A stretch of 64,000 nucleotides of DNA from JAEUNX01 sp034004685. Lineage in GTDB: Bacteria > Pseudomonadota > Gammaproteobacteria > Burkholderiales > Rhodocyclaceae. A program made the translations under genes and the position numbers. Below are positions 34,101-42,961 of the stretch, one piece after another. The first letter of the stretch is position 1; the number at the start of each line of letters is the position of its first letter. The notes beneath the pieces were generated by a model. It did not search any database, had not been told where the DNA came from, and saw only the letters and a list, made by a program, of their open reading frames with translations. The stretch lies in assembly GCA_034004685.1 (NCBI GenBank), contig JAVEWG010000002.1, forward strand, positions 1-64,000. Reading direction: 5' to 3'.

Positions 34101-34601
34101 GTAGGGGGACGGGATCGCCTGGGAGATGGCCAGCGTTCCCTTGGCGTCCTCCACCAGCCGGCGAAAGTATTTCACGGTGGCGGCATCGGTCGTATAACCC
34201 GTGGCGGGCGGGGCCGTTCCAAGAATGAATTGGCCCTCAGCATCCCAAATGGCAACGCCCTGAACGGCTGGAAAGCGCTCCAGGTAGCGTTGCAGTCGTG
34301 GTGCGGCATCGGCCCAGAAGGTGGCCAGATCCCTGGGTTGGTCGATACGGGGCGACACGCTCTGAACCACGCTGCCCAGCATCACGTCGGCGGTATCAAG
34401 GGTGGTGCGCAGGTTGGTGGCGGCCAGCTTGAGGGCGGCACCCTGGGTAGCCTTGGCGTTGGCTTCCACTTCCTGGTAGTCAGCGATGGCAAGGTAGGCC
34501 ACCATCGCCACCGTGGTTGCGATCGCCAAAAGGAACAGACGGTAACCCGCCCCCCCTGCACCAGCGCGTAAATTGTCCGGCAATCCCTCCTTCGGCTCCA
34601 T
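31164..34601 (-). CDS. Hybrid sensor histidine kinase with Cache, two PAS and two receiver domains
   Basis: This 1145-residue membrane protein has a first helix (about 20-40), a periplasmic Cache-type sensor (about 45-300), a second helix (VGLLAGLALIAIFLAYHR), two PAS domains with PAC tails (about 330-455 and 465-590), and a phospho-acceptor region FLANMSHELRTPMNAILGL. The ATPase domain follows with TDQGPGIAPE and GGTGLGLAITRRL. Of the two receivers, the last keeps its phospho-Asp (YDLILMDMQMPEMDG), but the first has LLCLGWPQAG where the Asp should be, so it is inactive as an acceptor. The signal is unknown. The HDOD and DUF1631 genes upstream on the same strand may be its partners. Confidence 0.92.
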   Translation of the reverse strand: MEPKEGLPDNLRAGAGGAGYRLFLLAIATTVAMVAYLAIADYQEVEANAKATQGAALKLAATNLRTTLDTADVMLGSVVQSVSPRIDQPRDLATFWADAAPRLQRYLERFPAVQGVAIWDAEGQFILGTAPPATGYTTDAATVKYFRRLVEDAKGTLAISQAIPSPYTKQPVLILVRPIIDSRGRNRGAVTAPLDLSYLESLLAEMPLGSDGMAELRRTDNSQLVAVFPPVPAQLNQPLPKHPAHLRILAGASSGSVDFLEESGTTPTQLVSFQRLEGFPLYLQLSQPRRAIQADWRTRTVNVGLLAGLALIAIFLAYHRLARAHRQLGEQEAFLRTLYDTADVAVFMLTIPGNRIAYPNQRMSELFHVSADTLVGLDYRDLVTEEARADALRSFSRLTAGTIDTVDLERHFKRPDGTTFWGHVTSRLLTDRTGRTTGLVAVVADITAHREAQQGLERTNRLLRDVLAAATPIAIIATDPKGQITLFNRGAELLLGYRSEDMVGRTQATDLADPEELRQAREDLGMEYGYPADDLAVLTSEAEWRGLARQQWTLIRQDGKSVPVSTTVTPIGTEPGKPQGFLIICQDISERLRTRDELKRYRDHLENLVATRTRQIEQLNTALETRALEAEAANRAKSTFLANMSHELRTPMNAILGLTHILRKEAGTASQIDRLCKISDAAGHLLQILNDILDFSKIEAGKLNLERMAFDLEGVIRNACALLAHRAQARNMEFVVDLDISLATGNPLVGDPTRIGQSLLNYLSNAVKFAEEGEVLIRAQVDGEQGDELLIRLTVTDQGPGIAPEAQARLFGAFEQADSSTARRFGGTGLGLAITRRLAQLMGGQAGVDSVVGQGSSFWLTLRLRRGAPARVAPSLAGQHVLVVEPRPLARACQAQLFRLLGARVDTAESPSAARALAPTAPFTLLCLGWPQAGDGDGGLATLLQDVAPGALGLLACGPDQADLPLPARLAGFQGPLAKPVTPGSLLVLLERLLPGLGGAATAEAPSANASPDQRLLGEFRGARILLAEDSPINQEVARQLLADVGLTVDTANDGREAASLAARTEYDLILMDMQMPEMDGPEATRAIRALPGRAAVPIIALTANAFADDRQACLDAGMNDHVAKPVNPHILYATLLQWLQRPPA

Positions 34602-34683
34602 GTATCCCCCTTTGGGCCTGATTGGTGCGGGTTGCTGCCTCTCCTGCCCTCGGTGAGGGTACTTTTTATGGTTGCCGTGGGCC

Positions 34684-35625
34684 TCAGGCGTCGGGCCAGT
34701 CTGCCGGGGTCAAGGCTCGGGTTGGCACTGAAATGCCCGTCAGGGATGACCAGGTGCCCAATTCTCCCAGGGCCTCGGCGGTGATGCGCCGTACCTCCTC
34801 CGGCGCCAGCCCAAGGAGTGCCGCCCGCAGGTAGGCGGCGGCCACTTGGGCGGGTTCTACCGTCGCCTGAAAGCTGAACTCGGCCACACTGGCGGCCAGT
34901 TGCAGGGCGCCGGCCGTGTCGTGCTCGCGGGAGTGGGCGGGAAAACCGCCTGCTTCCGGGTCGAATTGCCAATAAACCACGTCGGCAAGCTTGGATGGAA
35001 GCCCCCAATCCACCAGCAGGACCGCCGAAAGTTCGTGGTGATCAAAGCCGAAGCGCACCCGTTCCAGGGATTCGAGGCTTGCGCTGGGCGCCTCCCGCTG
35101 CTGGAGCAGAAGCTTGCCGTATTCCAAGGGGGCGGCGGTGGCGAAGGCCAGCCGGCCAATGCTTCCCAGGAGGCCGAGGGAAAAGGCTTCCTCCGGCGGA
35201 AAACCGTCCCGCAGGCCGGCCAGGCGGGCGGCCACCAGGCCGGAAAGCAGGGCGTGGGTCCAGAACCCGGCGTAGTCGAACTCGGCACAACGCTGGCGGG
35301 GCTTCTCGCCCATCACCGAGAGGGTGATGGCGTACACCCGGATCATGTTCATGCCCAGGCGGATCACCGCCCGCTGGAGGTCCACCGCCTTGACCATGCC
35401 GCCGAAGCGGGCGGAGTTGGCCGCCCGCAGGACGAAGCCCGCCAGGGCTGGATCGGATTTGACCACCCGCACGGCGTCGGCCACTTCGGCCCGGGGATCC
35501 CGGGCGATGGCCATGAGCTGGACGGCGGTGCCCTTGGGGCTGGGGAGCTGTTCTGCGCCCACCAGAAATTCGCGAATGTCGCGGACGACGTTTTCCCGGT
35601 CACGGGGCATGGTGATGATGTCCAT
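34684..35625 (-). CDS. HDOD domain signalling protein
   Basis: This 313-residue protein has an HDOD domain at about residues 25-220: QLPSPKGTAVQLMAIARDPR, VVKSDPALAGFVLRAANSAR and AVIRLGMNMIRVYAI. HDOD proteins resemble HD phosphohydrolases without the metal site and act as signalling scaffolds, often tied to cyclic-di-GMP or chemosensory pathways. The start at 35625 is 11 bases after the DUF1631 stop, so the two are probably co-transcribed, with the histidine kinase after them. Confidence 0.88.
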   Translation of the reverse strand: MDIITMPRDRENVVRDIREFLVGAEQLPSPKGTAVQLMAIARDPRAEVADAVRVVKSDPALAGFVLRAANSARFGGMVKAVDLQRAVIRLGMNMIRVYAITLSVMGEKPRQRCAEFDYAGFWTHALLSGLVAARLAGLRDGFPPEEAFSLGLLGSIGRLAFATAAPLEYGKLLLQQREAPSASLESLERVRFGFDHHELSAVLLVDWGLPSKLADVVYWQFDPEAGGFPAHSREHDTAGALQLAASVAEFSFQATVEPAQVAAAYLRAALLGLAPEEVRRITAEALGELGTWSSLTGISVPTRALTPADWPDA

Positions 35626-35636
35626 TGGTGGTGACC

Positions 35637-37763
35637 TCAACGGTGGGTGTCGAAATCTTCGAGTACGTTGTCCACGATCCGGTCCAGCAGGGGTAGATCG
35701 TCGTCCAGGAAGGCATCCCCCCGGGTGAAGCGGGCGGCCAGCTCGGCCTGGGTGAGGGCCATGGCGCCCTGACCCTGATGGTTGGTGAAAAGATACATGG
35801 TGCGGGCGGGGCTGATCCAGTTGAGGCGCATCCGGCGGCTGCCGCCGTCCCGCTCCCGCAGATTGATCCAGGTACCCCGGACGAGGGGGCCGAGATCCCC
35901 CTCCTCCGCCGGAAGTTCCGTCTCCGCCTGAGGCGGGGCGGCGGGGATGGGGGCCGCCGGGGGCGGGCTTGCCTGGGCATTCATGCCCGCCTTGACTGCT
36001 GCGGCATGGAGTTTCATCAGTTCGGCGAAGAATGCGTCCCGTACTGCGTCTTCCGTACCCACGGCTTCCATGCCCCGTCGTAGCCCGCCAATCAAGCTGG
36101 GCAGGAGCTTGACCAGGCGCTGGCGATCCTCGGCGCCCCCCAGGGGCTGGACGCTCCACGCCAGGTCTTCCATGGTGGCGGCCGCCTCCTGCCATTGGCC
36201 GCCATCGGCCGAGCCGGCCAGGGCGGCCTTGACCAGCACCTGGAGCCATACCTCGCCGATGAAGTGGCGAACCGCCTCGGGGAGGGCTGGGTTTTCCAGG
36301 TGCGGCGTGGTCGCGTCCCGGGCCACCAGCCTGGCGATCTCCAGGCGCTCCTGCTGCTCCAGTTCATCGGTGAGGGTGGTGGCCTTTTCCTCGGCCAGCC
36401 GCTCCTGCTCCGCCAGGAAGGCTTCCAGCTGGGCCAGGCAGTCGGTAAAGACCTGGTTATCCTCGGCAAAGTGGTCCTGGATGCGGACCACCAAGGGCTC
36501 GGCAAACTTGAACAGGGCCGTTTCGCTGGTGAATTCCCCGTCCCAGCCGGCGGCAGACTGGGCCAGGGTATTGATCAGGCGGCGGGCTGGATGGGTGCGG
36601 TTGGAGAAAAAGCCGTGGTCCAGCATGGCCAGCTTGAGGACCGGGATCTGCAAGCGTCCGATGAGCCCCTTGACCAGCTCCGGAACATGGGGGTCGTCAA
36701 AGATGTAGTCGAACAGGGCGGCCACCACGTCGATGATGATGGCGTCCACCGAGCCCAGGTGCCGGCCGATGCCCGCCTCGATGAGACCGTGAAGGACGTT
36801 GGTGGTGGGACCGGCCCCCGCCGGCAGGCTGAAGCTGTCGCTCCCCACGGCCACCCCGGCCTGGCCTTGCTGGAGCTGGGTGAGGGCCAGGAGAATCTCG
36901 CCGCCCCGCTGGGCGCGGCTCATGGCGGCGGGGAAGCCGCCCTGGCCCCCGGGCTCGCCGCCACCCGTGAACAGGCGGTGCAGGATTCCCTGGGTTTCTT
37001 CACCAGAGCTGGTGTCCTCGTCGCTCCGGGGGACGGATTCCCGGGCGCTGACCCGGGGCTTGTCCCGCTTGACGGCGTGGCGGACCCGGGGCAGCACCTT
37101 GCGGGCGATCAGTAGGGTGTTGATTTCCCGGTAGAGGGCGGGCAGCTCGGGTTGCAGGGCGCTGGCGAGCAATGCCAGCAGGCGGGCCCGGGCGGGGCGG
37201 GCGGTGTCGAGCTGCCAGCAAATCTCTTTGAGGGCGGCACAGATCCCATCCGGGCCAATGGGGTCCCGGCTATCCCGCAGGTGGGTTTCGCCAAGCATGT
37301 GGCCGACCCGGGCGCGCAGGTCCTTCAGTTCGGCTTCGCAGGGGTTGCCCAACTGGCGGGCCAGGTTCTGGAGCAGGAGTTCGTCGGAGATCTGGTCGTC
37401 GTCGGCCAGGGAGAGTTCCAGCAGGCTGCCGCCCTCGCCGCCATAGACGCTGGCGCGGGGGGTAATCGGGGTGATGCGGTACTGGAACTCCCGCTCGAAG
37501 ACTTCGTGGAAACGGCGGTTGAGGGTATTGCCCAGGCTGCGCAACTGGAACTGCACTTCCACCAGCAGATCGGCTTCGCTGGCGTCGGCGGTGGCGATGC
37601 GGCGGTTGTGGACTTCCTTGTCCAGGGGCTCGACGGCGTCCGCCAGGGTGGCGCCGAGCCGATCCGCTACCAGCCGGCGGCACTCGGCCAGAACCCCGGC
37701 GTAGGGCCGGAAGGGCACGTCGGCCCGGCCGCTTGTGTAGTTTTCCAGCTTGACCACGTTCAT
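35637..37763 (-). CDS. DUF1631 family protein
   Basis: This 708-residue protein of a betaproteobacterial/gammaproteobacterial family is sometimes mislabelled thymidine phosphorylase. It is mostly helical. The conserved core includes LFDYIFDDPHVPELVKGLIG and IPVLKLAMLDHGFFSNRTHP. The last ~100 residues (VRGTWINLRERDGGSRRMRL, WISPARTMYLFTNHQG) resemble a PilZ-like barrel. No catalytic motif is seen. A link to signalling is suggested only by its operon with the HDOD gene. Confidence 0.88.
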   Translation of the reverse strand: MNVVKLENYTSGRADVPFRPYAGVLAECRRLVADRLGATLADAVEPLDKEVHNRRIATADASEADLLVEVQFQLRSLGNTLNRRFHEVFEREFQYRITPITPRASVYGGEGGSLLELSLADDDQISDELLLQNLARQLGNPCEAELKDLRARVGHMLGETHLRDSRDPIGPDGICAALKEICWQLDTARPARARLLALLASALQPELPALYREINTLLIARKVLPRVRHAVKRDKPRVSARESVPRSDEDTSSGEETQGILHRLFTGGGEPGGQGGFPAAMSRAQRGGEILLALTQLQQGQAGVAVGSDSFSLPAGAGPTTNVLHGLIEAGIGRHLGSVDAIIIDVVAALFDYIFDDPHVPELVKGLIGRLQIPVLKLAMLDHGFFSNRTHPARRLINTLAQSAAGWDGEFTSETALFKFAEPLVVRIQDHFAEDNQVFTDCLAQLEAFLAEQERLAEEKATTLTDELEQQERLEIARLVARDATTPHLENPALPEAVRHFIGEVWLQVLVKAALAGSADGGQWQEAAATMEDLAWSVQPLGGAEDRQRLVKLLPSLIGGLRRGMEAVGTEDAVRDAFFAELMKLHAAAVKAGMNAQASPPPAAPIPAAPPQAETELPAEEGDLGPLVRGTWINLRERDGGSRRMRLNWISPARTMYLFTNHQGQGAMALTQAELAARFTRGDAFLDDDLPLLDRIVDNVLEDFDTHR

Positions 37764-37957
37764 GGGACACCTCGCTTCATTCTGCTTTTTACGGCGAGGC
37801 CCGGGGCTCCTTGAGGCCCGGGTTTGTAAAACGGGATTTCATGGGACGCTCCGGCCCCGGCGTCCCCGCCCTTGGCTGGCGCCGGGCGGGCTGGCAGAAT
37901 CGGCAATCCCAGGCCTCGCGCCCGCTTACCGCGGCTTTTGTCCGCGCCTGAAAAGCC
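37764..37957. other. Intergenic region between divergent DUF1631 and gmk genes
   Basis: These 194 bases should contain both promoters. A 10-bp direct repeat (GAGGCCCGGG at 37796-37805 and 37813-37822) is the only notable structure. No promoter could be called with confidence. Confidence 0.4.
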
Positions 37958-38572
37958 ATGTCCGGTACCCTGTTCATCGTCACTGCCCCTTCCGGGGCGG
38001 GCAAGACCACCTTGGTGAAAGCCCTGCTGGAGCAGGATGCCCAGGTGAGCCTGTCGGTTTCCTACACCACCCGCCCTCCCCGTAGTGGCGAAGAGGACGG
38101 GGTCCACTATCACTTCGTGGATGTCCCCAGCTTCCAGGCCCTGCGTGACCGGGGGGAGTTTCTGGAGTGGGCGGAGGTTCATGGCAATTACTACGGCACC
38201 TCCCGGGTCTGGATTCGGGATCAGATGGCCCGGGGCCGGGACATCCTGCTGGAAATCGACTGGCAAGGCGCCCAGCAGGTGCGCAAGGTGTTCCCCGACG
38301 CGGTGGGGGTATTCATCCTTCCCCCTTCGGTGGAGGCCCTGGAATCCCGCCTCACGGGGCGGGGCACCGACAGTCCGGAGGTCATCGCCCGTCGCCTGCT
38401 GGCCGCCCGGGGCGAGATGCGTCATGTGGGTGAATTTCAATATGTTATTCTGAACAATGAGTTGCGTGACGCCATCCATGATCTGGTGGCGGTTGTCCGG
38501 GCGGCCCGCCTGCGCTATGCCAATCAGGCCGCCCGTCACGTGGATTATTTTGATTTCTTGCAACAGGACTGA
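37958..38572 (+). CDS. gmk: Guanylate kinase
   Basis: This 204-residue enzyme phosphorylates GMP to GDP. The P-loop APSGAGKTT (residues 10-18), the GMP-binding SVSYTTRPPRSGEEDGVHYH and DILLEIDWQGAQQV are present. rpoZ follows two bases after its stop, the classic gmk-rpoZ-spoT arrangement. Confidence 0.97.
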   Translation: MSGTLFIVTAPSGAGKTTLVKALLEQDAQVSLSVSYTTRPPRSGEEDGVHYHFVDVPSFQALRDRGEFLEWAEVHGNYYGTSRVWIRDQMARGRDILLEIDWQGAQQVRKVFPDAVGVFILPPSVEALESRLTGRGTDSPEVIARRLLAARGEMRHVGEFQYVILNNELRDAIHDLVAVVRAARLRYANQAARHVDYFDFLQQD

Positions 38573-38574
38573 CC

Positions 38575-38790
38575 ATGGCCCGCATTACCGTCGAAGACTG
38601 CCTCAAGCGCATTCCCAATCGTTTCCAGCTCACCCTGGCCGCCACCTATCGGGCGCGTCAGCTCACCATCGGCAGTGCCCCCCAGATCGAGATCGACAAG
38701 AGCGACCGGGACAAGCCCACGGTCATCGCCCTGCGGGAAATCGCTGCCGGCAAGGTGGGTCTGGAAGTTCTTAACCGCGGTCAGGCCTGA
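38575..38790 (+). CDS. rpoZ: RNA polymerase omega subunit
   Basis: This 71-residue subunit aids RNA polymerase assembly and ppGpp response. It begins MARITVEDCLKRIPNRFQLT and contains KPTVIALREIAAGKVG. It is short for the family (many are 67-91 residues) but complete. It is translated just after gmk and before spoT. Confidence 0.96.
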   Translation: MARITVEDCLKRIPNRFQLTLAATYRARQLTIGSAPQIEIDKSDRDKPTVIALREIAAGKVGLEVLNRGQA

Positions 38791-38813
38791 TCCCCGGGAG
38801 GGGAGGACGTACC

Positions 38814-41012
38814 ATGGATCCGGAGTCCGCCCCCTCCTCCGCGCTCGCCCTGCCCGCCTCGCCCCTGGCGACCCTGGATTTCCAGCGCCTGCGGGAAAAG
38901 ATCGCCGCCTATCTGCGCCCCGAGGACGTGGGTCGCATCGAGGCGGCCTACCATCTGGCGGCTTCGGCCCACCAAGGCCAGTCGCGACTTTCCGGCGAAC
39001 CCTACATCAGCCACCCGGTGGCGGTGGCCTCCATCGTCGCCGACTGGCACCTGGACCCCCAGGCCCTGACCGCCGCCCTGCTTCACGATGTGATGGAAGA
39101 CACCCACATCACCAAGCAGGAGATCGCCGAGCGCTTCGGCAAGGCTTCCGCCGAACTGGTGGATGGCCTGTCCAAGCTGGACAAGATCGAGTTCCGCTCC
39201 CATGAGGAAGCCCAGGCGGAAAACTTCCGCAAGATGCTGCTGGCCATGGCCAGCGATCTGCGGGTGATCCTGGTCAAGCTGGCTGACCGGCTCCATAACA
39301 TGCGTACCCTGGATAGCGTGCGCCCAGCCAAGCGGCGCCGCATCGCCAACGAAACCCTGGAAATCTATGCGCCCCTGGCCAATCGGCTGGGGCTCAACAA
39401 TCTCTATCGGGAACTCCAGGAGCTGGCCTTCCAGCACAAATACCCGATCCGCTATCAGGTCCTCTCCAAGGCCATCAAGGCCGCCCGGGGCAACCGCCGG
39501 GAAGTGGTGGGCAAGGTGCGGGTGGCCATCGAGGAGCGCCTGCCCCAGTGGGGCATCGAGGCCGAGGTGTGGGGGCGGGAGAAGCACCTTTACGGCATCT
39601 ACCGCAAGATGGTGGAGAAGAGCCTGTCCTTCTCCCAGGTGCTGGACATTTATGGCTTCCGGGTGATCGTCAAGGACGTGGCCAGCTGCTACGTGGCCCT
39701 GGGGGCGCTCCATGCCCTCTACAAGCCGGTGCCGGGCAAGTTCAAGGATTACATCGCCATCCCCAAGGCCAATGGCTACCAGAGCCTGCATACCACCCTG
39801 ATCGGGCCCTTCGGCACCCCGGTGGAGGTACAGATCCGCACCCGGGAAATGCACCACGTAGCGGAAACCGGGGTGGCCTCCCACTGGCTTTACAAGGAAG
39901 ACGAAAAGACCTTCGGCGACCTGCAGCAGAAAACCCATTCTTGGCTCCAGTCCCTGCTGGACCTGCAATCGGCCTATGGCGAGGCCACCGAGTTCCTGGA
40001 GCACGTCAAGATCGACCTGTTCCCCGGGGAGGTCTATGTCTTTACCCCCAAGGGCAAGATCATGTCCATGCCCAAGGGCTCGACGCCAGTGGACTTTGCC
40101 TACGCCATCCACACCGACATCGGCAATCGCTGCATGGCCTGCCGCATCAATACCGAGTTGATGCCGCTGCGCACCGAACTGCGCAACGGCGACCAGGTGG
40201 AGATCATCACCGCCGCCCACGCCAGCCCCAATCCTGCCTGGCTGGCCTATGTGCGCACCGGTAAGGCCCGCGCCCAGATCCGCCATTTCCTGAAAAACGC
40301 CCAGCACGAGGAATCGGTGGCCCTGGGGGAGCGTCTGCTCAACCAGGCCCTGCGGACCCACGGCCTGACCCTGGGGCAGATCAGCACCTTTGCCTGGGAC
40401 CGTTTTCTGCCGGACCGGGGGGTGCGCACCCGCAAGGCCGTTTTTGCCGACATCGGTCTGGGCAAGCGCCTGCCGGTGATCGTGGCCCGCCGTCTGGCCC
40501 AGGCCCAGGACCAGGAATCCGGCCGGCCCGACGTGATCAAGCCCAAGCCCGCCGGGGCCATCCTGATCAGGGGATCCGAGGGGGTCACGGTCCAGCTTGC
40601 CAAGTGCTGCCAGCCGATTCCCGGCGACCCCATCGTGGGCACCATCCGCAAGGGCCAGGGCCTGGAGGTGCATCTCCACGATTGCCCTACCGTGGCCCGG
40701 TTGCGGGGGGACCGGCTGCGCTGGATCGACGTGGAGTGGGAGCCGGTGGACGGACGCCTGTTCGAGGTCACCATCCGGGTCCTGACCCAGAATGCGCCCG
40801 GCATCCTGGCCAAGGTTGCCACCGCCATTGCCGAAGAAGATAGCAATGTGCTCAACGTCACCATGGATCACGAGGTGAGTCCCTATATCGCCCTGTACTT
40901 CTCGGTGCAGGTGCGGGACCGGCTTCACCTGGCCAGGCTCATGCGGGGGGTGCGGCGCCTTCCGGAGGTGATCCGCATTGGCCGGGTACGGGGTGATGGC
41001 CGGGCCAGCTGA
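38814..41012 (+). CDS. spoT: Bifunctional (p)ppGpp synthetase/hydrolase SpoT
   Basis: This 732-residue stringent-response enzyme has an intact hydrolase site (H67 in YISHPVAV, HD 91-92 and ED 95-96 in LLHDVMEDT), a synthetase domain (DIYGFRVIV to GYQSLHTT and EVQIRTREMH), a TGS domain (VYVFTPKGKIMSMPKGSTPV), a helical/zinc-like region with LAKCCQPIPGD, and an ACT domain at the end (VTIRVLTQNAPGILAKVATA). Both active sites look complete, so it can make and degrade (p)ppGpp. A strong GGGAGGGGAGG precedes the start. Confidence 0.96.
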   Translation: MDPESAPSSALALPASPLATLDFQRLREKIAAYLRPEDVGRIEAAYHLAASAHQGQSRLSGEPYISHPVAVASIVADWHLDPQALTAALLHDVMEDTHITKQEIAERFGKASAELVDGLSKLDKIEFRSHEEAQAENFRKMLLAMASDLRVILVKLADRLHNMRTLDSVRPAKRRRIANETLEIYAPLANRLGLNNLYRELQELAFQHKYPIRYQVLSKAIKAARGNRREVVGKVRVAIEERLPQWGIEAEVWGREKHLYGIYRKMVEKSLSFSQVLDIYGFRVIVKDVASCYVALGALHALYKPVPGKFKDYIAIPKANGYQSLHTTLIGPFGTPVEVQIRTREMHHVAETGVASHWLYKEDEKTFGDLQQKTHSWLQSLLDLQSAYGEATEFLEHVKIDLFPGEVYVFTPKGKIMSMPKGSTPVDFAYAIHTDIGNRCMACRINTELMPLRTELRNGDQVEIITAAHASPNPAWLAYVRTGKARAQIRHFLKNAQHEESVALGERLLNQALRTHGLTLGQISTFAWDRFLPDRGVRTRKAVFADIGLGKRLPVIVARRLAQAQDQESGRPDVIKPKPAGAILIRGSEGVTVQLAKCCQPIPGDPIVGTIRKGQGLEVHLHDCPTVARLRGDRLRWIDVEWEPVDGRLFEVTIRVLTQNAPGILAKVATAIAEEDSNVLNVTMDHEVSPYIALYFSVQVRDRLHLARLMRGVRRLPEVIRIGRVRGDGRAS

Positions 41013-41123
41013 GGGCCGGTAGGGGTTCCCAAGGGGAGCCCCTTCGGACGCTCCGATCCCGCCAGCGGTTTCCGGCGAAGGCCCGCCGGTCGTACAATCA
41101 CCGGCTATTCACGGGAGAACACC

Positions 41124-41312
41124 ATGGCCAAGTACGAATCGGAACACACCAAGTTCATGCGGGAATGGCTGGAAACCCATCCCCAGGAACTGGAAGAACA
41201 GAAGCAGGGCCGCGCCCTGTGGTGGGACAAGCCCCAGGATCTGGAAACCCAGCGACGCTTGCAGGAAAGCCGGGTGCCCACCAAGGCTTACTACTACGAC
41301 ATCAATCATTGA
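41124..41312 (+). CDS. DUF3460 family small protein
   Basis: This 62-residue acidic, tryptophan-containing protein has YESEHTKFMREWLETHPQEL and ESRVPTKAYYYD, the hallmarks of DUF3460, a family common in betaproteobacteria. Its function is unknown. It has its own ribosome-binding site (GGGAG) and is 111 bases after spoT. A hairpin at about 41024-41043 may end the gmk-rpoZ-spoT transcript. Confidence 0.85.
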   Translation: MAKYESEHTKFMREWLETHPQELEEQKQGRALWWDKPQDLETQRRLQESRVPTKAYYYDINH

Positions 41313-41339
41313 TTGAGCTTCCGGTGATGAGGGGGCAAG

Positions 41340-42806
41340 GTGGCGGGCGGGTGCCGTTTTGCCCTTGCGGACACGTCCGCTGCGCCCGGGTCGTCCGTGT
41401 CCCTGCCTGAAACCCTCGCCTTCATCGACGTGGAGACCACCGGCGCCAATCCGGTGGCCGACCGGGTCACCGAGATCGCCGTCATCCGGGTGGAGGGCGG
41501 GCGAGTGGTGGAGCGCTGGGAGAGCTTGGTCAATCCGGGCATCCCCATTCCCCCCACCATCCAGCGCGTTACCGGCATTACCGATGCCATGGTGGCCGAT
41601 GCACCGGCCTTTCCGGCCCTGGCGGAAAGCGTCCAGGCCATCCTGGAAGGCTGCGTTTTCGTCGCCCACAATGCCCGCTTCGATTACGGCTTCATCAAGA
41701 ACGAGTTTCAGCGAGCCGGCGGCGACTTCGAGGCGCCAGTGCTGTGCACGGTGAAGCTCTCCCGGGCCCTTTATCCCGAGCATCACCGCCACGGACTGGA
41801 TACCCTCATCGAGCGCCACGGTTTCACCTGCGCCGCCCGCCACAGGGCCATGGGGGATACCGAGGTGCTGTGGTCCTTCGCCCAGCTCATCAGCCAGGGC
41901 TTCCCGCCAGACGTGGTGGAGCGGGCGGTGGATAAGGCCATGAAGCGCCCTGCCCGGCCGGCTGGTCTCCCCGAAGGGATGGTGGAGGGCATGCCTGATT
42001 CTCCGGGAGTCTATCTCTTCCACGGCGAGAACCAGTTACCCCTCTATATTGGCAAGAGTGTGTCCCTGCGCAGCCGGGTGATGGCCCACTTCGCCGCCGA
42101 TCACAAGAGTGGTAAGGAGGCGGACCTGGCTCGTCAGGTGCGGCGGGTGGAATGGATCGAGACCGCCGGCGAACTGGGGGCCCTCCTTACCGAGGCGGCC
42201 TTGGTGAAATCCCGCCAGCCTATCCACAACCGCCTGTTGCGGGCCAATGAGGAGGTCTTCGCCCTGCGCCTGGTGCCCAACCGGCGGCGGGCCCCCATTC
42301 TGGAGCGGGTGCCCATCACCGGGACCGACCCCCGGGAATGGGAGGATCTCTTCGGGACCTTCCGCACCCGCAAGGAAGCGGACAACCTGCTGCGGGAACT
42401 CGCCCTGCTGTACCAGCTGTGTACCCGCCGCCTGGGGCTGGAGCCCGGCGCCGCCGGGGCTTGTCTTGCCCACCAGATGAAGCGTTGCGCCGGGGTGTGC
42501 GCCGGCAAGGAACGTCCGGAAGTCCATGATGCCCGGCTTGCCGGCGCCCTGGGGAGTGCGCGTCTCAAGCCCTGGGCCTGGCCCGGGCGAGTGGTGGTGG
42601 CGGAGCATCACTCCGCCACCGACCGGCGTGCCTGGCACTTGCTGGACAGCTGGTGCCATCTGGGCAGCGCCGACTCCCCCGAGGGCTTGCAGGCCTTGGT
42701 GGCCAGCGCCCCGCCCCGGCGCTTCGAGCTGGACACCTATCGGATCCTGGCGCGCTGGTTCGATCATCCCAACCATTGCAGTGCCGTGACGCCCTGGGAC
42801 GAATAA
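41340..42806 (+). CDS. DnaQ-like 3'-5' exonuclease fused to a GIY-YIG (UvrC/Cho-type) nuclease
   Basis: This 488-residue two-nuclease protein has a DnaQ/DEDDh exonuclease at about residues 24-185 (AFIDVETTG, HNARFDYGF, HRAMGDTEVLW). The GIY-YIG endonuclease begins at about 215 (GVYLFHGENQLPLYIGKS) and is followed by a UvrC-like segment to the end, including CLAHQMKRCAGVC. Such fusions are probably involved in DNA repair, as with Cho. GTG at 41340 follows GAGGGGGC; GTG at 41397 would remove 19 non-conserved residues. Confidence 0.88.
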   Translation: MAGGCRFALADTSAAPGSSVSLPETLAFIDVETTGANPVADRVTEIAVIRVEGGRVVERWESLVNPGIPIPPTIQRVTGITDAMVADAPAFPALAESVQAILEGCVFVAHNARFDYGFIKNEFQRAGGDFEAPVLCTVKLSRALYPEHHRHGLDTLIERHGFTCAARHRAMGDTEVLWSFAQLISQGFPPDVVERAVDKAMKRPARPAGLPEGMVEGMPDSPGVYLFHGENQLPLYIGKSVSLRSRVMAHFAADHKSGKEADLARQVRRVEWIETAGELGALLTEAALVKSRQPIHNRLLRANEEVFALRLVPNRRRAPILERVPITGTDPREWEDLFGTFRTRKEADNLLRELALLYQLCTRRLGLEPGAAGACLAHQMKRCAGVCAGKERPEVHDARLAGALGSARLKPWAWPGRVVVAEHHSATDRRAWHLLDSWCHLGSADSPEGLQALVASAPPRRFELDTYRILARWFDHPNHCSAVTPWDE

Positions 42807-42961
42807 GGCCACGTCCGGGCCGGGTTGGCTCCGCCCCGCCCCATCGTTCGGCCGCTCGTTGGCCCGTGTGGGTGGTAACCGGGGATCCGGCGTGATTTCG
42901 GGTCGGCCTATCGGTGGCGGTTTGATCGGCGTCATGACCCCCAGGGGCGGCATGGGCTCCA
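42807..42961. other. Upstream region of napF
   Basis: These 155 bases hold no gene. A weak FNR-like sequence (42922-42935) lies too close to the start to be convincing. Confidence 0.35.

Noticed and set aside
41024..41043. Terminator after spoT
   Set aside because: A 9-bp stem with one G-T pair exists, but no T-run follows; too weak for a separate call.
42922..42935. FNR-like sequence TTGAT-CGGC-GTCAT before napF
   Set aside because: The second half matches only three of five bases and its centre is about 33 bases before the start codon, too close for a usual activator site.
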